A DNA stretch of 64,000 nt from contig JAHBSK010000001.1 of assembly GCA_019639175.1 (NCBI GenBank), positions 62,001 to 126,000 of the forward strand, read 5' to 3'. The translations under genes and the position numbers were made by a program. Shown here in pieces: positions 9,250 to 18,257 of the stretch. The DNA comes from Acidobacteriota bacterium (GTDB lineage Bacteria > Acidobacteriota > Blastocatellia > Pyrinomonadales > Pyrinomonadaceae). How positions within the stretch are numbered: the stretch's first letter is position 1; the number at the start of each line of letters is the position of its first letter. The notes beneath the pieces were generated by a model. That model saw only the letters and a program-made list of their open reading frames with translations. It made no database searches and was not told the origin of the DNA.

Positions 9250-9690
9250 ATGGAACGGACACCCGACGCAGAAGGCCAAACGGAAGGATCGGGTCAGATA
9301 TTTCTTTATCTGATCTGGATCACGGCTCTGGTCGCCACTATCGGCAGCCTGTTTTTCAGCGAGGTGATGGAGCTGCCGCCGTGTGTCCTGTGCTGGTATC
9401 AGCGGATAGCGATGTACCCGCTTGTGGCAATTGTCGCGGTGGCGATAATTACGCGTGACCGATGGTGGAAGATGTATGTTCTGCCGTTTTCGATCACCGG
9501 GTTGGCCGTAGCCGTGTATCACAATTTGCTTTACTATCACATTATCCCTGAGAGCATAACGCCCTGCACAGAAGGCGTTTCGTGTACGTCGGTACAGCTT
9601 GAATGGCTTGGGTTTATAACCATTCCGCTGATGTCGCTGACGGCGTTTATAATTATAAACATTCTGGCTTTGATACATCGTTCTAAATAG
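9250..9690 (+). CDS. dsbB: DsbB/BdbC-family quinone-linked disulfide oxidoreductase
   Basis: 146 residues from the ATG at 9250 (a GTG at 9226 is also in frame; neither has a clear ribosome site). Four membrane segments carry two extracytoplasmic cysteine pairs, CVLC (C45/C48) and C106/C112. The family re-oxidises DsbA and passes electrons to quinone, here presumably menaquinone given mqnA/mqnC in the window. The next gene, 8 bases downstream, is the thioredoxin-fold partner. Confidence 0.9.
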   Translation: MERTPDAEGQTEGSGQIFLYLIWITALVATIGSLFFSEVMELPPCVLCWYQRIAMYPLVAIVAVAIITRDRWWKMYVLPFSITGLAVAVYHNLLYYHIIPESITPCTEGVSCTSVQLEWLGFITIPLMSLTAFIIINILALIHRSK

Positions 9691-9698
9691 AAAAACTT

Positions 9699-10370
9699 AT
9701 GAAAAAGGAAGTAAAAACCCTTGTCGCGCTTGGCCTCGTGGTATTGGTCATTGCGGTGATAGCAACCATGCTCTATCGCCAATCCAACCAGCCCGTCGTG
9801 ACCGTAACGAAAGACGAGGTCAGCGAAGCGCTGATCCGTCCGGATAGCCCGACGCTCGGGCCGGCGGATGCAAAGGTCACTATCGTTGAATTTCTCGACC
9901 CCGAATGTGAATCGTGTGCAGCGTTTGCCCCGATAGTTAAAAGGGCTATGAATGAATTTGATGGCAGAGTTCGTCTGGTCATACGTTATATGCCTCTGCA
10001 TAAAAATGCCCGGCTTGCGGTCGCCTACACCGAGGCCGCCGGCGAACAGGGAAAATATTGGGAAATGCAGGAAAAGCTTTTTCAGAATCAGCCGCAATGG
10101 GGCGAGATACACGGCCACGGCCCTCAGCCCGTGCGTCCCGAACCGCAGGTGCTTTTTGACAAATGGGCGGGCGAACTTGGCCTGAACGTAGAACAGCTAA
10201 AGGCCTCAGCCGCCGAAAAGCGCCACATCGAAAAAGCCGACCGCGACCTCGCGGATGGCCGTTCGCTCGGCGTCCGAGCAACTCCGACCATCTTCGTCAA
10301 CGGCCGCCGCCTGATGCGCCTCAACGAAAACGACCTGCGAAGCATGATCAGCCTCGAATTGAATAAATAA
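9699..10370 (+). CDS. DsbA-like thioredoxin-fold oxidoreductase, membrane anchored
   Basis: 223 residues: an uncleaved-looking N-terminal membrane segment (about 7-26), then a DsbA/BdbD domain with active-site CESC (C70/C73) and cis-proline loop ATPTIFVNG near residue 200. It inserts disulfides into exported proteins and is oxidised by the DsbB homologue encoded directly upstream. The two form an operon that ends at the hairpin at 10389. Confidence 0.9.
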   Translation: MKKEVKTLVALGLVVLVIAVIATMLYRQSNQPVVTVTKDEVSEALIRPDSPTLGPADAKVTIVEFLDPECESCAAFAPIVKRAMNEFDGRVRLVIRYMPLHKNARLAVAYTEAAGEQGKYWEMQEKLFQNQPQWGEIHGHGPQPVRPEPQVLFDKWAGELGLNVEQLKASAAEKRHIEKADRDLADGRSLGVRATPTIFVNGRRLMRLNENDLRSMISLELNK

Positions 10371-10388
10371 CCGTTCTTTAAAAAGCAA

Positions 10389-10417
10389 AAGTGCGGTTTT
10401 TTTGGTAAACCGCACTT
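10389..10417. terminator. hairpin terminator between convergent genes
   Basis: 11-bp perfect stem AAGTGCGGTTT / AAACCGCACTT with a 7-base loop. On the minus strand it is followed by TTGCTTTTT, so it best fits the gene at 10457 but may serve dsbA as well. Confidence 0.7.
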
Positions 10418-10456
10418 GGAAGGTACTGCTTTGGGTGGTTAATAAGGACAGGTATT

Positions 10457-10735
10457 TCAGGACATGTCGCGGACGGTGTCCGGACGAGCCTTTGGGGGAT
10501 AATAGAAGGGTCCCGACGTTTTAAAGCTATCGGTATCAAAATTTCTCCGTGCTCCGCATTCGAGACATGCACGGTAGGAGACCTTTCTGCCTCCGTTTTG
10601 GGTGAACGGACGGCTAAGACGCTTGTGCCAGCAGCCGAAAAGCTTGCCGGCCAATCCGATCTTTGTGCCTAATGAAGCCTCTGACTCAGCGGTCTTGGCC
10701 CCTATCATCACTGTTTGATCCATTACATCCTGCAT
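10457..10735 (-). CDS. small zinc-binding-type protein
   Basis: 92 residues preceded by a good ribosome site (GGAGG, 9 bases before ATG). Conserved-looking pattern: GCWHKRLSRPFT then YRACLECGARRNFD and GPFYY, with C35, H37, C57 and C60 as a probable zinc site. I recall similar small proteins in Acidobacteriota, always of unknown function. The 200-base gap upstream separates it from the divergent nuclease gene. Confidence 0.6.
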   Translation of the reverse strand: MQDVMDQTVMIGAKTAESEASLGTKIGLAGKLFGCWHKRLSRPFTQNGGRKVSYRACLECGARRNFDTDSFKTSGPFYYPPKARPDTVRDMS

Positions 10736-10939
10736 AATTGCTTACCTCCATTGCATTCCATCTTGAATGCGAACGTCTCAGTTTAAAGAACGTGACACGG
10801 GGAAAGTTTTGCACCTATATTGATGAAAAATAACCCTCGTGGGTTTGCCGCCGGTTTGACTATCCATTCCTGCTGCTTTCTCTAACGCGTAAAATTTGGG
10901 TAGAATCATCTCAAACAACTGACTCAAGGAGATATTTTG

Positions 10940-11899
10940 ATGGCCCATCGTTTCTTAAAATGCGCTCTTTTTTCATTGCTATTTTGCTTTGTCGCCCTGC
11001 CGGCACGCGGTTGGGACGATGTCGGACATAAGATAACCGGCTATATCGCATGGCAAAGAATGTCTCCTGCCGCCCGCGAAGAGGTCATCAGGATACTTCG
11101 CAAGGCACCGGAAGATTCTCATCTGTCGGCATTCTATATGGCTTACGGGCCGCAGTCTGACGATGTCCGCAAGCGTGAGTATTTCACAATGATGCCGACC
11201 TGGGCAGATATTATCCGCGACCGTGATTTTCCTGTCAGGCAGAAAAAATACCACCGTTCAAACTGGCATTATTCGGACACTTTCTGGCGGCAGGTGAACG
11301 GCAAGGCTGAGATAATCACCGACAAAGAACCGGGCGGCCAGGGTCTTGTTAAACTGGTGGAATTTGACAAGGTGCTTCGCGATGCTTCGGTCGCCGATCC
11401 TGAAAAGGCGCTGGCGATAGCATGGTTCATGCACATCGGCGGCGACCTGCACCAGCCGCTGCACACTTCAGGAAGACATACCGACCGTGAACCGAACGGC
11501 GATCAGGGCGGCAATCTTTTTCTGCTTGAACCGGACGGCCCGCCGACCGGAGAATATCGCTACACCCTGCATTGGTTCTGGGATTCGATAGTAGGGCGCA
11601 ATATACCGTTCAATGACGCTCGGAGCGAACAGGATTATCTTGATCATGTGGTGCGGTCAATGACGCATAGATACACATTTGAAAGCGTAAAGGATGACCT
11701 AAAGCTTGGCGATTATCCTGCCTGGCGTCAGGAATCATTTGAACTGGCTGTTTCTGATGTGTTTTCAAGTGATCTTGCCCGATTCAAGGAACCTTCGGAT
11801 GAATATCGCCGCAACGCTTACCGCGTTTCAGAACGCCGCCTCGTCATAGCCGGTTACAGACTGGGCGAAACGCTCGAACAAATATTTGGCAAAAAATAG
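10940..11899 (+). CDS. exported S1/P1-type nuclease
   Basis: 319 residues from ATG 10940, with AAGGAG at 10926-10931. After the signal peptide the mature protein begins with tryptophan (GWDDVGHKITGYIA, W25, H30), as required in S1/P1 nucleases where the N-terminal Trp is a zinc ligand. Further ligands occur in HIGGDLHQPLHT and LHWFWDS. The family is zinc-dependent and cleaves single-stranded DNA or RNA and 3'-nucleotides outside the cytoplasm, probably here for nutrient scavenging. Confidence 0.9.
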   Translation: MAHRFLKCALFSLLFCFVALPARGWDDVGHKITGYIAWQRMSPAAREEVIRILRKAPEDSHLSAFYMAYGPQSDDVRKREYFTMMPTWADIIRDRDFPVRQKKYHRSNWHYSDTFWRQVNGKAEIITDKEPGGQGLVKLVEFDKVLRDASVADPEKALAIAWFMHIGGDLHQPLHTSGRHTDREPNGDQGGNLFLLEPDGPPTGEYRYTLHWFWDSIVGRNIPFNDARSEQDYLDHVVRSMTHRYTFESVKDDLKLGDYPAWRQESFELAVSDVFSSDLARFKEPSDEYRRNAYRVSERRLVIAGYRLGETLEQIFGKK

Positions 11900-11937
11900 G
11901 CCGAGCGGTTTTTCTGCCGAAGGCAGGCAAATAGATA

Positions 11938-13077
11938 ATGACACCTAACGATATAAAAAATTATTACATAGGCCGAGAGGAAGATATTATCGACAGCATC
12001 CGTAGGCTGGTCGATGTCGAATCGCCGTCCGGTGACGAAGAGGCGAATAAACATGTCGTCGATATGGCCGAAGAAATGTTTGCGGTAACCGGCGTTTCCG
12101 GGAGCGTCGAACGCATAAAGGCTGCGGGCTATGGTGAGCATCTTTTGATAACTGCGTTTCCCGGCGACGCTAAACCCGTCTTGCTGCTGGGGCATTTGGA
12201 CACGGTTCACCCGATCGGCACAAAGGAACAACTGCGGACCGAAATAAAGGAAGGCAGATTTTACGGCTGCGGCATTTTTGATATGAAGGCAAATGTCGTG
12301 TTGATGATAGAGGCATTGCGTTTCTTTCACCAAAACGGCGTCACGCCTGCACGTCCGATAAATATTCTGCTTTCGTGTGACGAAGAGGTCGGCAGCAAAA
12401 CTGGCCGCGAATTTGTAGAACGCGAGGCTGCCATTGCCGCTCATTGCTTTGTCTTTGAACCGTCGGCGGCGGGACGTGTCAAGACAGGCCGCAAGGGAAC
12501 GGGAATGTACACGGTCCGGGCGCACGGCGTTCCTGCACACGCGGGGCTGGAGCCGGAAAAAGGCGCGAGCGCCATATTGGAGCTTTCGCGTCAGATAGAG
12601 CGGCTTCATTCGCTGAACGACGTCTCGGTCGGCACGACCGTGAACGTCTGTACGGCAAGCGGCGGAACGACGACGAATGTAATTCCCGAACACGCCGAAT
12701 GCACCGTGGACGTGCGCTTTTCAACAATGGCCGAGGCCGAGCGGATCGACAGCCTTATAAATTCCCTGAAACCGATAGACGAACGCGTTTCGCTCGAAAT
12801 AACCGGCGGCATAAACCGTCCGCCGATGGAGCGGACCGACGCCGTTATCGCTCTTTATGAAAAAGCACGAGATATAGCCGCATCGCTCGACTACGACCTC
12901 GGCGAGACGCAGGTCGGCGGCGCCTCTGACGGGAATTTCGTCGGAGCTTTGGGCATTCCCGTCCTCGATGGCCTCGGCATAGCCGGCGACGGCGCTCACA
13001 CCCTGCATGAGCATATTCTGGTGAGCGCTATTGCGGATCGTGCAGCGTTAATTACTTTATTGCTAAACAATGTATGA
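11938..13077 (+). CDS. M20-family metallopeptidase (carboxypeptidase G2-like)
   Basis: 379 residues, cytoplasmic. Two-zinc M20 motifs: GHLDTVH (H86, D88), FDMKANV (D115) and the catalytic/ligand pair DEEVG (E149, E150), with the lid/dimerisation domain in the middle. The layout is like glutamate carboxypeptidase; the exact substrate (acyl-glutamate, dipeptide or acyl amino acid) cannot be told. Its stop overlaps the ATG of the next gene (ATGA), implying translational coupling. Confidence 0.88.
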   Translation: MTPNDIKNYYIGREEDIIDSIRRLVDVESPSGDEEANKHVVDMAEEMFAVTGVSGSVERIKAAGYGEHLLITAFPGDAKPVLLLGHLDTVHPIGTKEQLRTEIKEGRFYGCGIFDMKANVVLMIEALRFFHQNGVTPARPINILLSCDEEVGSKTGREFVEREAAIAAHCFVFEPSAAGRVKTGRKGTGMYTVRAHGVPAHAGLEPEKGASAILELSRQIERLHSLNDVSVGTTVNVCTASGGTTTNVIPEHAECTVDVRFSTMAEAERIDSLINSLKPIDERVSLEITGGINRPPMERTDAVIALYEKARDIAASLDYDLGETQVGGASDGNFVGALGIPVLDGLGIAGDGAHTLHEHILVSAIADRAALITLLLNNV

Positions 13078-13337
13078 CCGAAAATGATGATTTAAAATAT
13101 GCCTGTTGTTTCTGTAAAGATACTGTATCTGCTGATGAAAGATCTCATGAACTCGACCCATGCGCTCTTTTATTGATCGGACATTTTGACAGGTCTAATA
13201 ACCAACAAAAGGAACAACAGTTCTTTTGTCACTTCATATGTTTTAGAGAATTAGTGAACGATGATGGACTTCTATATATAGCCGAACCGGGTTTTCCTAC
13301 CGTGAGTGAGGTTATCGAAGATTACTCTGAAGAATAG
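13074..13337 (+). CDS. small Cys/His-rich hypothetical protein coupled to M20 peptidase
   Basis: 87 residues overlapping the preceding stop by 4 bases. Contains ACCFC near the start, DPCALL in the middle and FFCHFICF, suggesting a zinc-binding fold. Its codons are visibly more AT-rich (many AAA, GAT, TTA, TCT) than those of the surrounding genes, which may mean recent acquisition. Function unknown. A short AT-rich palindromic stretch (AAATTTGAAATTTCAG) follows the stop at 13349-13364. Confidence 0.6.
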   Translation: MTENDDLKYACCFCKDTVSADERSHELDPCALLLIGHFDRSNNQQKEQQFFCHFICFRELVNDDGLLYIAEPGFPTVSEVIEDYSEE

Positions 13338-13388
13338 TACAAAACCTCAAATTTGAAATTTCAGATTTGAAAATTTCTGCATCTAAAA

Positions 13389-14513
13389 ATGAAAGATTGG
13401 ATCGCATTGAATATGACGCCTGGTGTCGGGCCGCGAGCGGCGACGAAGCTGCTTGAGCGGTTCGGGTCTGCTGATGCGGTCTTTCAGGCGAGGCGGGTGG
13501 AGCTTGAAAATCTGCGGATCAGGCCGGAGACGATAGAGAGTCTGATGAAGCGCGAGTTCGAGGCAAAGGCCGGTGAGGAACTTGAGCGTGTAAAAGAGCT
13601 TGGCGGCGACATACTCGTGCTTGATGACGGCAGCTATCCGACGTATTTGCGGGAGATCGCCGATCCGCCGATAACGCTGTATGTTCGGGGCGAATGGCAA
13701 GCGTGTTTTGATCAGCCGTGCGTGGCGGTGATAGGTTCGCGTATGTGTTCTACCTACGGAAAGAACGCGGCTGAGATGCTTGCCCGTGACCTGGCTTCAA
13801 GAGGCATTTGCGTTGTTTCGGGCCTGGCGCGCGGCATAGACACGGCGGCGCATCGCGGCGCGATGAGCGGCGGCGGACGCACCGTTGCCGTCCTCGGCAC
13901 GGGGCTGGACAGCATCTATCCCAAAGAAAATGAAAAGCTCGTTGAAGAGATCATCGCGTCGGGCGGAGCCGTCGTCACACAGTTCCCGCTCGGCACGCCG
14001 CCGTTAAAGGACAACTTTCCGTACAGGAACCGAATCATAAGCGGGCTTAGTTTAGGTGTGCTGATCGTGGAGGCGTCAGAGCGGAGCGGTTCGCTGATAA
14101 CGGCACGGCTTGCCGCCGAACAGGGCCGCGAGGTGATGGCTGTTCCGGGAAATATCACGTCAGGAAAATCATACGGAACGAACTATCTGATAAAGGCAGG
14201 AGCAAAGCTCGTTCAGCAATGGCAGGATGTTGTCGCAGAACTGCCCGAAGATGTTGTGACATCGCTTTTGCCGCCTAAGACGGACGAAGATGCGGATGAA
14301 AAGAACGGCCAGCCTCAGTTGGAACCTGCGGCAATGAACGCAAATGAAAGAAAGATATGGGCAAATCTTACAGCGGATGAACCAACGCACATTGACATCC
14401 TTTTAGAAAAGACCGGCCTTTCATTCGGCGACCTGAACGCGGCGTTAGTAACCATGGATCTGGCCGATCTGATAAGGGTTTTGCCGGGGAAAAATTACGC
14501 AAGGCGTTTATAA
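13389..14513 (+). CDS. dprA: DNA processing protein DprA
   Basis: 374 residues: N-terminal HhH/SAM-like region (NMTPGVGPRAATKLLERFG), a Rossmann core with VIGSR and SGLARGIDTAAH, then a C-terminal winged-helix domain (about 305-374). DprA loads RecA on incoming single-stranded DNA during transformation. No other competence gene is in the window, so natural competence is suggested but not shown. The next gene begins 8 bases downstream. Confidence 0.95.
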   Translation: MKDWIALNMTPGVGPRAATKLLERFGSADAVFQARRVELENLRIRPETIESLMKREFEAKAGEELERVKELGGDILVLDDGSYPTYLREIADPPITLYVRGEWQACFDQPCVAVIGSRMCSTYGKNAAEMLARDLASRGICVVSGLARGIDTAAHRGAMSGGGRTVAVLGTGLDSIYPKENEKLVEEIIASGGAVVTQFPLGTPPLKDNFPYRNRIISGLSLGVLIVEASERSGSLITARLAAEQGREVMAVPGNITSGKSYGTNYLIKAGAKLVQQWQDVVAELPEDVVTSLLPPKTDEDADEKNGQPQLEPAAMNANERKIWANLTADEPTHIDILLEKTGLSFGDLNAALVTMDLADLIRVLPGKNYARRL

Positions 14514-14521
14514 GGAATTTC

Positions 14522-15292
14522 ATGTCAGAATTTGTTCAAATAACACGATTTCCCAAACATCGTGACGTTGATTTTTACCGAATGGCGGAACGAATGTATG
14601 AAGGTATCTGGAATAACCTTCTTCCGCAACAGGTCCTGAGCAACGGGCTGTCCAACAGGATAGAAACAAATGTTATTACTCCGCCGGATGTTCCTGTCCC
14701 TGATTGTCTGACCTGCGGGGCATGTTGTCAGGGGCTGATATGTGTCGGGGTCAGGCCTGCGGACAATGTCGATCCGTCGCTATATTGGGACGTAACAACT
14801 GAGGCGGCAGAGGGTGAAATTGTCGTTGATCGGTATTTGCGGCGTGACAGTGAGACACTGGCCTGCATAGCTCTCGAAGGCAACATCGGCGAACGCGTCA
14901 ACTGTACCGTTTACGAAACGCGTCCCAAAATGTGCCATCACTTTGACGCCGGAAGCGATCGCTGCCATGCCATCCGCCGGGCATTTGGGATCGAACCATT
15001 TTTAACAATGTCTGAAATGCTTGAAGCCAATGAAAAGCTCGCGGCACAGTCTCAGGGAGAAGATCTTTCCGACACCATAAGAAATGCCGAGATAAAAGAG
15101 GATGAAGAAAAGAACCGCCTTACGGTCACGGCTTTGATGATGGATGGCACTTTCCGGGAGGTACACTCTTACGACCCCGAAGAAGAAGTGTGGATGCAGT
15201 TCGAGTTTGACGGACTTCGTTTAAGTGAATTGGATCAAAAGATCAGATCAAAACGGGTTTCGCCGCAAAAGGGCTTGACACGTTATTTATAA
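14522..15292 (+). CDS. YkgJ-family cysteine-cluster protein
   Basis: 256 residues with the family cluster CLTCGACC (C62, C65, C68, C69), C74, and later a cysteine in CTVYETRPKMCHHF plus a further C. The family probably binds zinc or an Fe-S cluster; its role is unknown. Likely co-transcribed with dprA and ended by the hairpin at 15383. Confidence 0.8.
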   Translation: MSEFVQITRFPKHRDVDFYRMAERMYEGIWNNLLPQQVLSNGLSNRIETNVITPPDVPVPDCLTCGACCQGLICVGVRPADNVDPSLYWDVTTEAAEGEIVVDRYLRRDSETLACIALEGNIGERVNCTVYETRPKMCHHFDAGSDRCHAIRRAFGIEPFLTMSEMLEANEKLAAQSQGEDLSDTIRNAEIKEDEEKNRLTVTALMMDGTFREVHSYDPEEEVWMQFEFDGLRLSELDQKIRSKRVSPQKGLTRYL

Positions 15293-15382
15293 TTTACTTC
15301 CGGCATGACATCATCTTTGCCGGGGCACAAGTGCCATACGGCCGGATTGACACCAAGCCTTTGAGGTGTTAGAAGTCAGTAT

Positions 15383-15418
15383 GTCAGAGCGTTTTTTGGC
15401 GCATCTGACTATTTTTTT
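15383..15418 (+). terminator. terminator between the ykgJ-type gene and the topA relic
   Basis: Stem GTCAGAGCG (15383-15391) / CGCATCTGAC (15400-15409) with one bulge, followed by TATTTTTTTC. It lies directly before the truncated topA-like ATG at 15422. Confidence 0.75.
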
Positions 15419-15421
15419 CAA

Positions 15422-15511
15422 ATGGGCAAGAATTTAGTAATAGTAGAATCGCCTGCAAAGGCAAAGACCATCAATAAATATTTAAGCCGAAGATGTGCGA
15501 CCAAAGCGTGA
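15422..15511 (+). pseudogene. 5' relic of a second topA (29 codons)
   Basis: ATG at 15422 opens a 29-codon frame starting MGKNLVIVESPAKAKTINKY, which is the conserved toprim N-terminus of DNA topoisomerase I, and then runs into unrelated codons and a TGA at 15509-15511. The intact topA 60 bases downstream begins MSKNLLIVESPAKAKTIEKI. The two share the family motif but differ in codon choice, so this is probably the start of a different, lost topA and not a fresh duplication. Confidence 0.75.
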
Positions 15512-15568
15512 AAAAAGCACCCGGATTTCAAACATTCACCATATCTTTACTAAATTGCATATCGAATT

Positions 15569-18130
15569 ATGTCGAAGAATCTGTTAATAGTTGAAAGCCC
15601 GGCAAAAGCGAAGACGATCGAGAAGATACTTGGAAAGGATTTTCAAGTGAATAGTTGCTATGGCCATATCCGCGACCTGGAAAAAGCCGGCATGGGCGTC
15701 GATATCGAAGATGGTTTTCAACCACATTATGTTGTTCCTGATGACAAGAAAAAAGTCGTCAGTGAACTTAGATCGCTCGCAAAAAGATCCGATGAAATTT
15801 GGCTCGCAACTGACGAAGACCGTGAGGGTGAAGCAATAAGCTGGCATCTGTGTGAGGTGCTGGGCCTCGACCCCGTGAGGACCAAACGGATCGTTTTTCA
15901 TGAGATCACGAAACCTGCGATCAAAGCGGCGGTGGAAAATCCTCGCACGGTGAATATGAACCTCGTAATGGCACAGCAGGCGCGTCGGGTGCTGGATCGA
16001 ATAGTCGGTTTTGAATTAAGTCCGGTACTCTGGCGCAAGATCAGTACGAGCAATAAAAACTTAAGCGCCGGTCGTGTACAGAGTGTTGCCGTCCGCCTGA
16101 TTGCCGACCGCGAACGCGAGATCAACGCCTTTAAGCCGGAAAGTCATTTCAAAATTGAAGGCTTATTTTTTGCCGACGACATAACGGGAAAGCAGGTAAC
16201 ATTTAAAGCCGAAGGCAGGAAACAGGACAGTGCAGAAGACGCGGAAACGTTTTTGAAAGGTTGTGTCGGTGCTGCATATAAGGTCATTGATGTTCGGGTA
16301 AAGCCCGGCAAACGTTCGCCGGCTCCGCCATTCACCACATCGACGCTACAGCAGGAAGCATCAAGAAAGCTTGGCTATGGCGTGGCAAGAACGATGCAGA
16401 TCGCCCAGAAGCTATACGAAAACGGCCATATTACCTATATGCGTACTGACAGCGTAAGCCTGAGTTCTACCGCATTGGAGGAGATCAAGCAGACAGTGAG
16501 CGGCCTTTACGGCGACAAATATCATCAGTTTCGCAAATTCAAAAACAAGAACGAATCAGCACAGGAAGCTCACGAAGCCATTCGCCCTACCTACACAAGC
16601 AAGCCCTCGATCCCGGAAGAAGAGTGGCAAAGATTATACGAACTGATCTGGAAGCGAACCATGGCCTCGCAAATGGCTGATGCTGAGTTAGAAAAAACAA
16701 CCGTCAAGATAGAGATCTCGACAAATAAAGAAGAGCTGACAGCTTCGGGCGAGGTTTTGAAATTTGACGGATTTTTGAAGGTCTATCAGGAAGATAAAGA
16801 CGAAGATGACGTAGAAGAATCATCCGAAGGGCTGTTGCCGCCGGTATCGGTCGGACAGACACTGCCGCTGTCTGAACTCAGAGCGACCGAACGTTTCAGC
16901 CGTGCTCAGCCGCGATACACAGAAGCCTCGCTGGTAAAAAAATTAGAAGATCTCGGCATCGGGCGCCCGTCCACCTATGCACCGACCATTTCTACTATCC
17001 AGAAACGGGAATACGTCGAAAAAAGAGATAAAGACGGCACACCGAGAGCTTACCGGATATTGGTATTAAAGGACGACGTCATCAATCAGAAAGAAGCCTC
17101 TGAGAACACCGGTGCAGAAAAGTCAAAAATGTTCCCGACCGATCTCGGGCTTGTAGTGACCGATTTTCTGAAACAGTATTTTGACGTCATTATGGATTAC
17201 GGCTTTACGGCCAAGATCGAGAAAGAGTTCGACGATGTAGCCGATGGCAGATTAAAGTGGAACCAAATGCTCGAAAAGTTTTACGGCCCTTTCAAAAAAG
17301 ACGTCGATAATACGATCGAGAACGCAGAGCGTGTAAAAGGCGAACGGGTACTTGGCGTTGATCCGGAAAGCGGCAAACCGGTGGTTGCCCGCATGGCTCG
17401 TTACGGCCCAATTATCCAGATCGGAAGCTCAGCAGAAGAGGAAAAACCGAGATTTGCAAAAATCCCGACCGGACAAAGCATTGAAACAATAACCTTTGAA
17501 GAAGCATTGACGTTGTTCAAATTACAATCTTCGATGGGAAGTTATGACGGCAAAGAACTGTCCGTCAGCGTCGGCAGGTTTGGGCCATACGTAAAATGGG
17601 GCGATGAATTTATCTCGATCCCGCGCGGTACCGATCTATCAACTGTTGACACAGAAAAAGCGATCGAGTACATAAAAGCTAAACAGGAGGCAGACGCTCC
17701 GGTTGGTGAATATGACGGTAAACCGATCACAAAAGGAACCGGGCGTTTCGGACCTTTTATAAAATGGGACGGGTTATTTATCAACGTGCCGCGCCGGTAT
17801 GATTTCCAAAGCCTGACCCAAGCCGAGATGAATGAACTTATCGAGGCAAAGGTAACCAAAGAGGCAAACCGCTACATACAACGTTGGGATGATGAAAAGA
17901 TCACATTGGAGAATGCTCGATGGGGTCCTGTCATAAAATTCGGCAAAAAGATCATTCCAATTCCAAAAAATGCCGATGGCAAGCGTCCAACAGCGGATGA
18001 AGCAGCCGCTCTAACGCTCGATCAGGTAAAAAAACTTATAGAGGCCGAAGTGCCTGATGCATTTACAAAGAAGACAAAGACATCAGTAAAAAAGGCACCT
18101 ACTAAGAAAGCTGTAAAGAAGAAAGCCTGA
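15569..18130 (+). CDS. topA: DNA topoisomerase I, Bacteroidota-like type
   Basis: 853 residues. N-terminal toprim domain (IVESPAKAKT; DEDREGEAISWHL), the gate domain with active-site tyrosine Y290 in YMRTDSVSLS, and FELSPVLWRK. The C-terminus carries three or more topoisomerase C-terminal repeats (GRFGPYVKWG, GRFGPFIKWD, ARWGPVIKFG) and ends in a Lys/Ala tail with no C4 zinc fingers. This repeat type and lysine tail resemble Bacteroidota TopA from memory. Codon use looks more AT-rich than that of the neighbours. The enzyme relaxes negative supercoils. Confidence 0.95.
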   Translation: MSKNLLIVESPAKAKTIEKILGKDFQVNSCYGHIRDLEKAGMGVDIEDGFQPHYVVPDDKKKVVSELRSLAKRSDEIWLATDEDREGEAISWHLCEVLGLDPVRTKRIVFHEITKPAIKAAVENPRTVNMNLVMAQQARRVLDRIVGFELSPVLWRKISTSNKNLSAGRVQSVAVRLIADREREINAFKPESHFKIEGLFFADDITGKQVTFKAEGRKQDSAEDAETFLKGCVGAAYKVIDVRVKPGKRSPAPPFTTSTLQQEASRKLGYGVARTMQIAQKLYENGHITYMRTDSVSLSSTALEEIKQTVSGLYGDKYHQFRKFKNKNESAQEAHEAIRPTYTSKPSIPEEEWQRLYELIWKRTMASQMADAELEKTTVKIEISTNKEELTASGEVLKFDGFLKVYQEDKDEDDVEESSEGLLPPVSVGQTLPLSELRATERFSRAQPRYTEASLVKKLEDLGIGRPSTYAPTISTIQKREYVEKRDKDGTPRAYRILVLKDDVINQKEASENTGAEKSKMFPTDLGLVVTDFLKQYFDVIMDYGFTAKIEKEFDDVADGRLKWNQMLEKFYGPFKKDVDNTIENAERVKGERVLGVDPESGKPVVARMARYGPIIQIGSSAEEEKPRFAKIPTGQSIETITFEEALTLFKLQSSMGSYDGKELSVSVGRFGPYVKWGDEFISIPRGTDLSTVDTEKAIEYIKAKQEADAPVGEYDGKPITKGTGRFGPFIKWDGLFINVPRRYDFQSLTQAEMNELIEAKVTKEANRYIQRWDDEKITLENARWGPVIKFGKKIIPIPKNADGKRPTADEAAALTLDQVKKLIEAEVPDAFTKKTKTSVKKAPTKKAVKKKA

Positions 18131-18140
18131 TCATCACTAG

Positions 18141-18230
18141 ATGCACGGACGCTTTTGCTATTGCAAAAATGAGGAGTGTGATTATAAAATCACAGGCGTA
18201 ACTCCTGAAGAGGCAGCAAATAAGAAATGA
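18141..18230 (+). pseudogene. 29-codon ORF resembling the end of a TopA C4 zinc finger
   Basis: Begins 10 bases after the topA stop, in another frame and straight after an in-frame TAG. It reads MHGRFCYCKNEECDYK and then TGVTPEEAANKK. GRF-x-x-C-x(4)-C-x-Y resembles the last half of topoisomerase C4 zinc fingers (GRF-x-x-C...C-x-Y), which the intact TopA lacks. It could be the 3' remnant of the topA whose 5' remnant lies at 15422, or simply a small zinc-binding ORF. Confidence 0.4.
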
Positions 18231-18257
18231 CCGCCAATTCGGGCGGGACAGCACCCG

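Noticed and set aside
15293..15421. tRNA or small RNA gene before topA
   Set aside because: No cloverleaf could be drawn; the only clear structure is the terminator at 15383.
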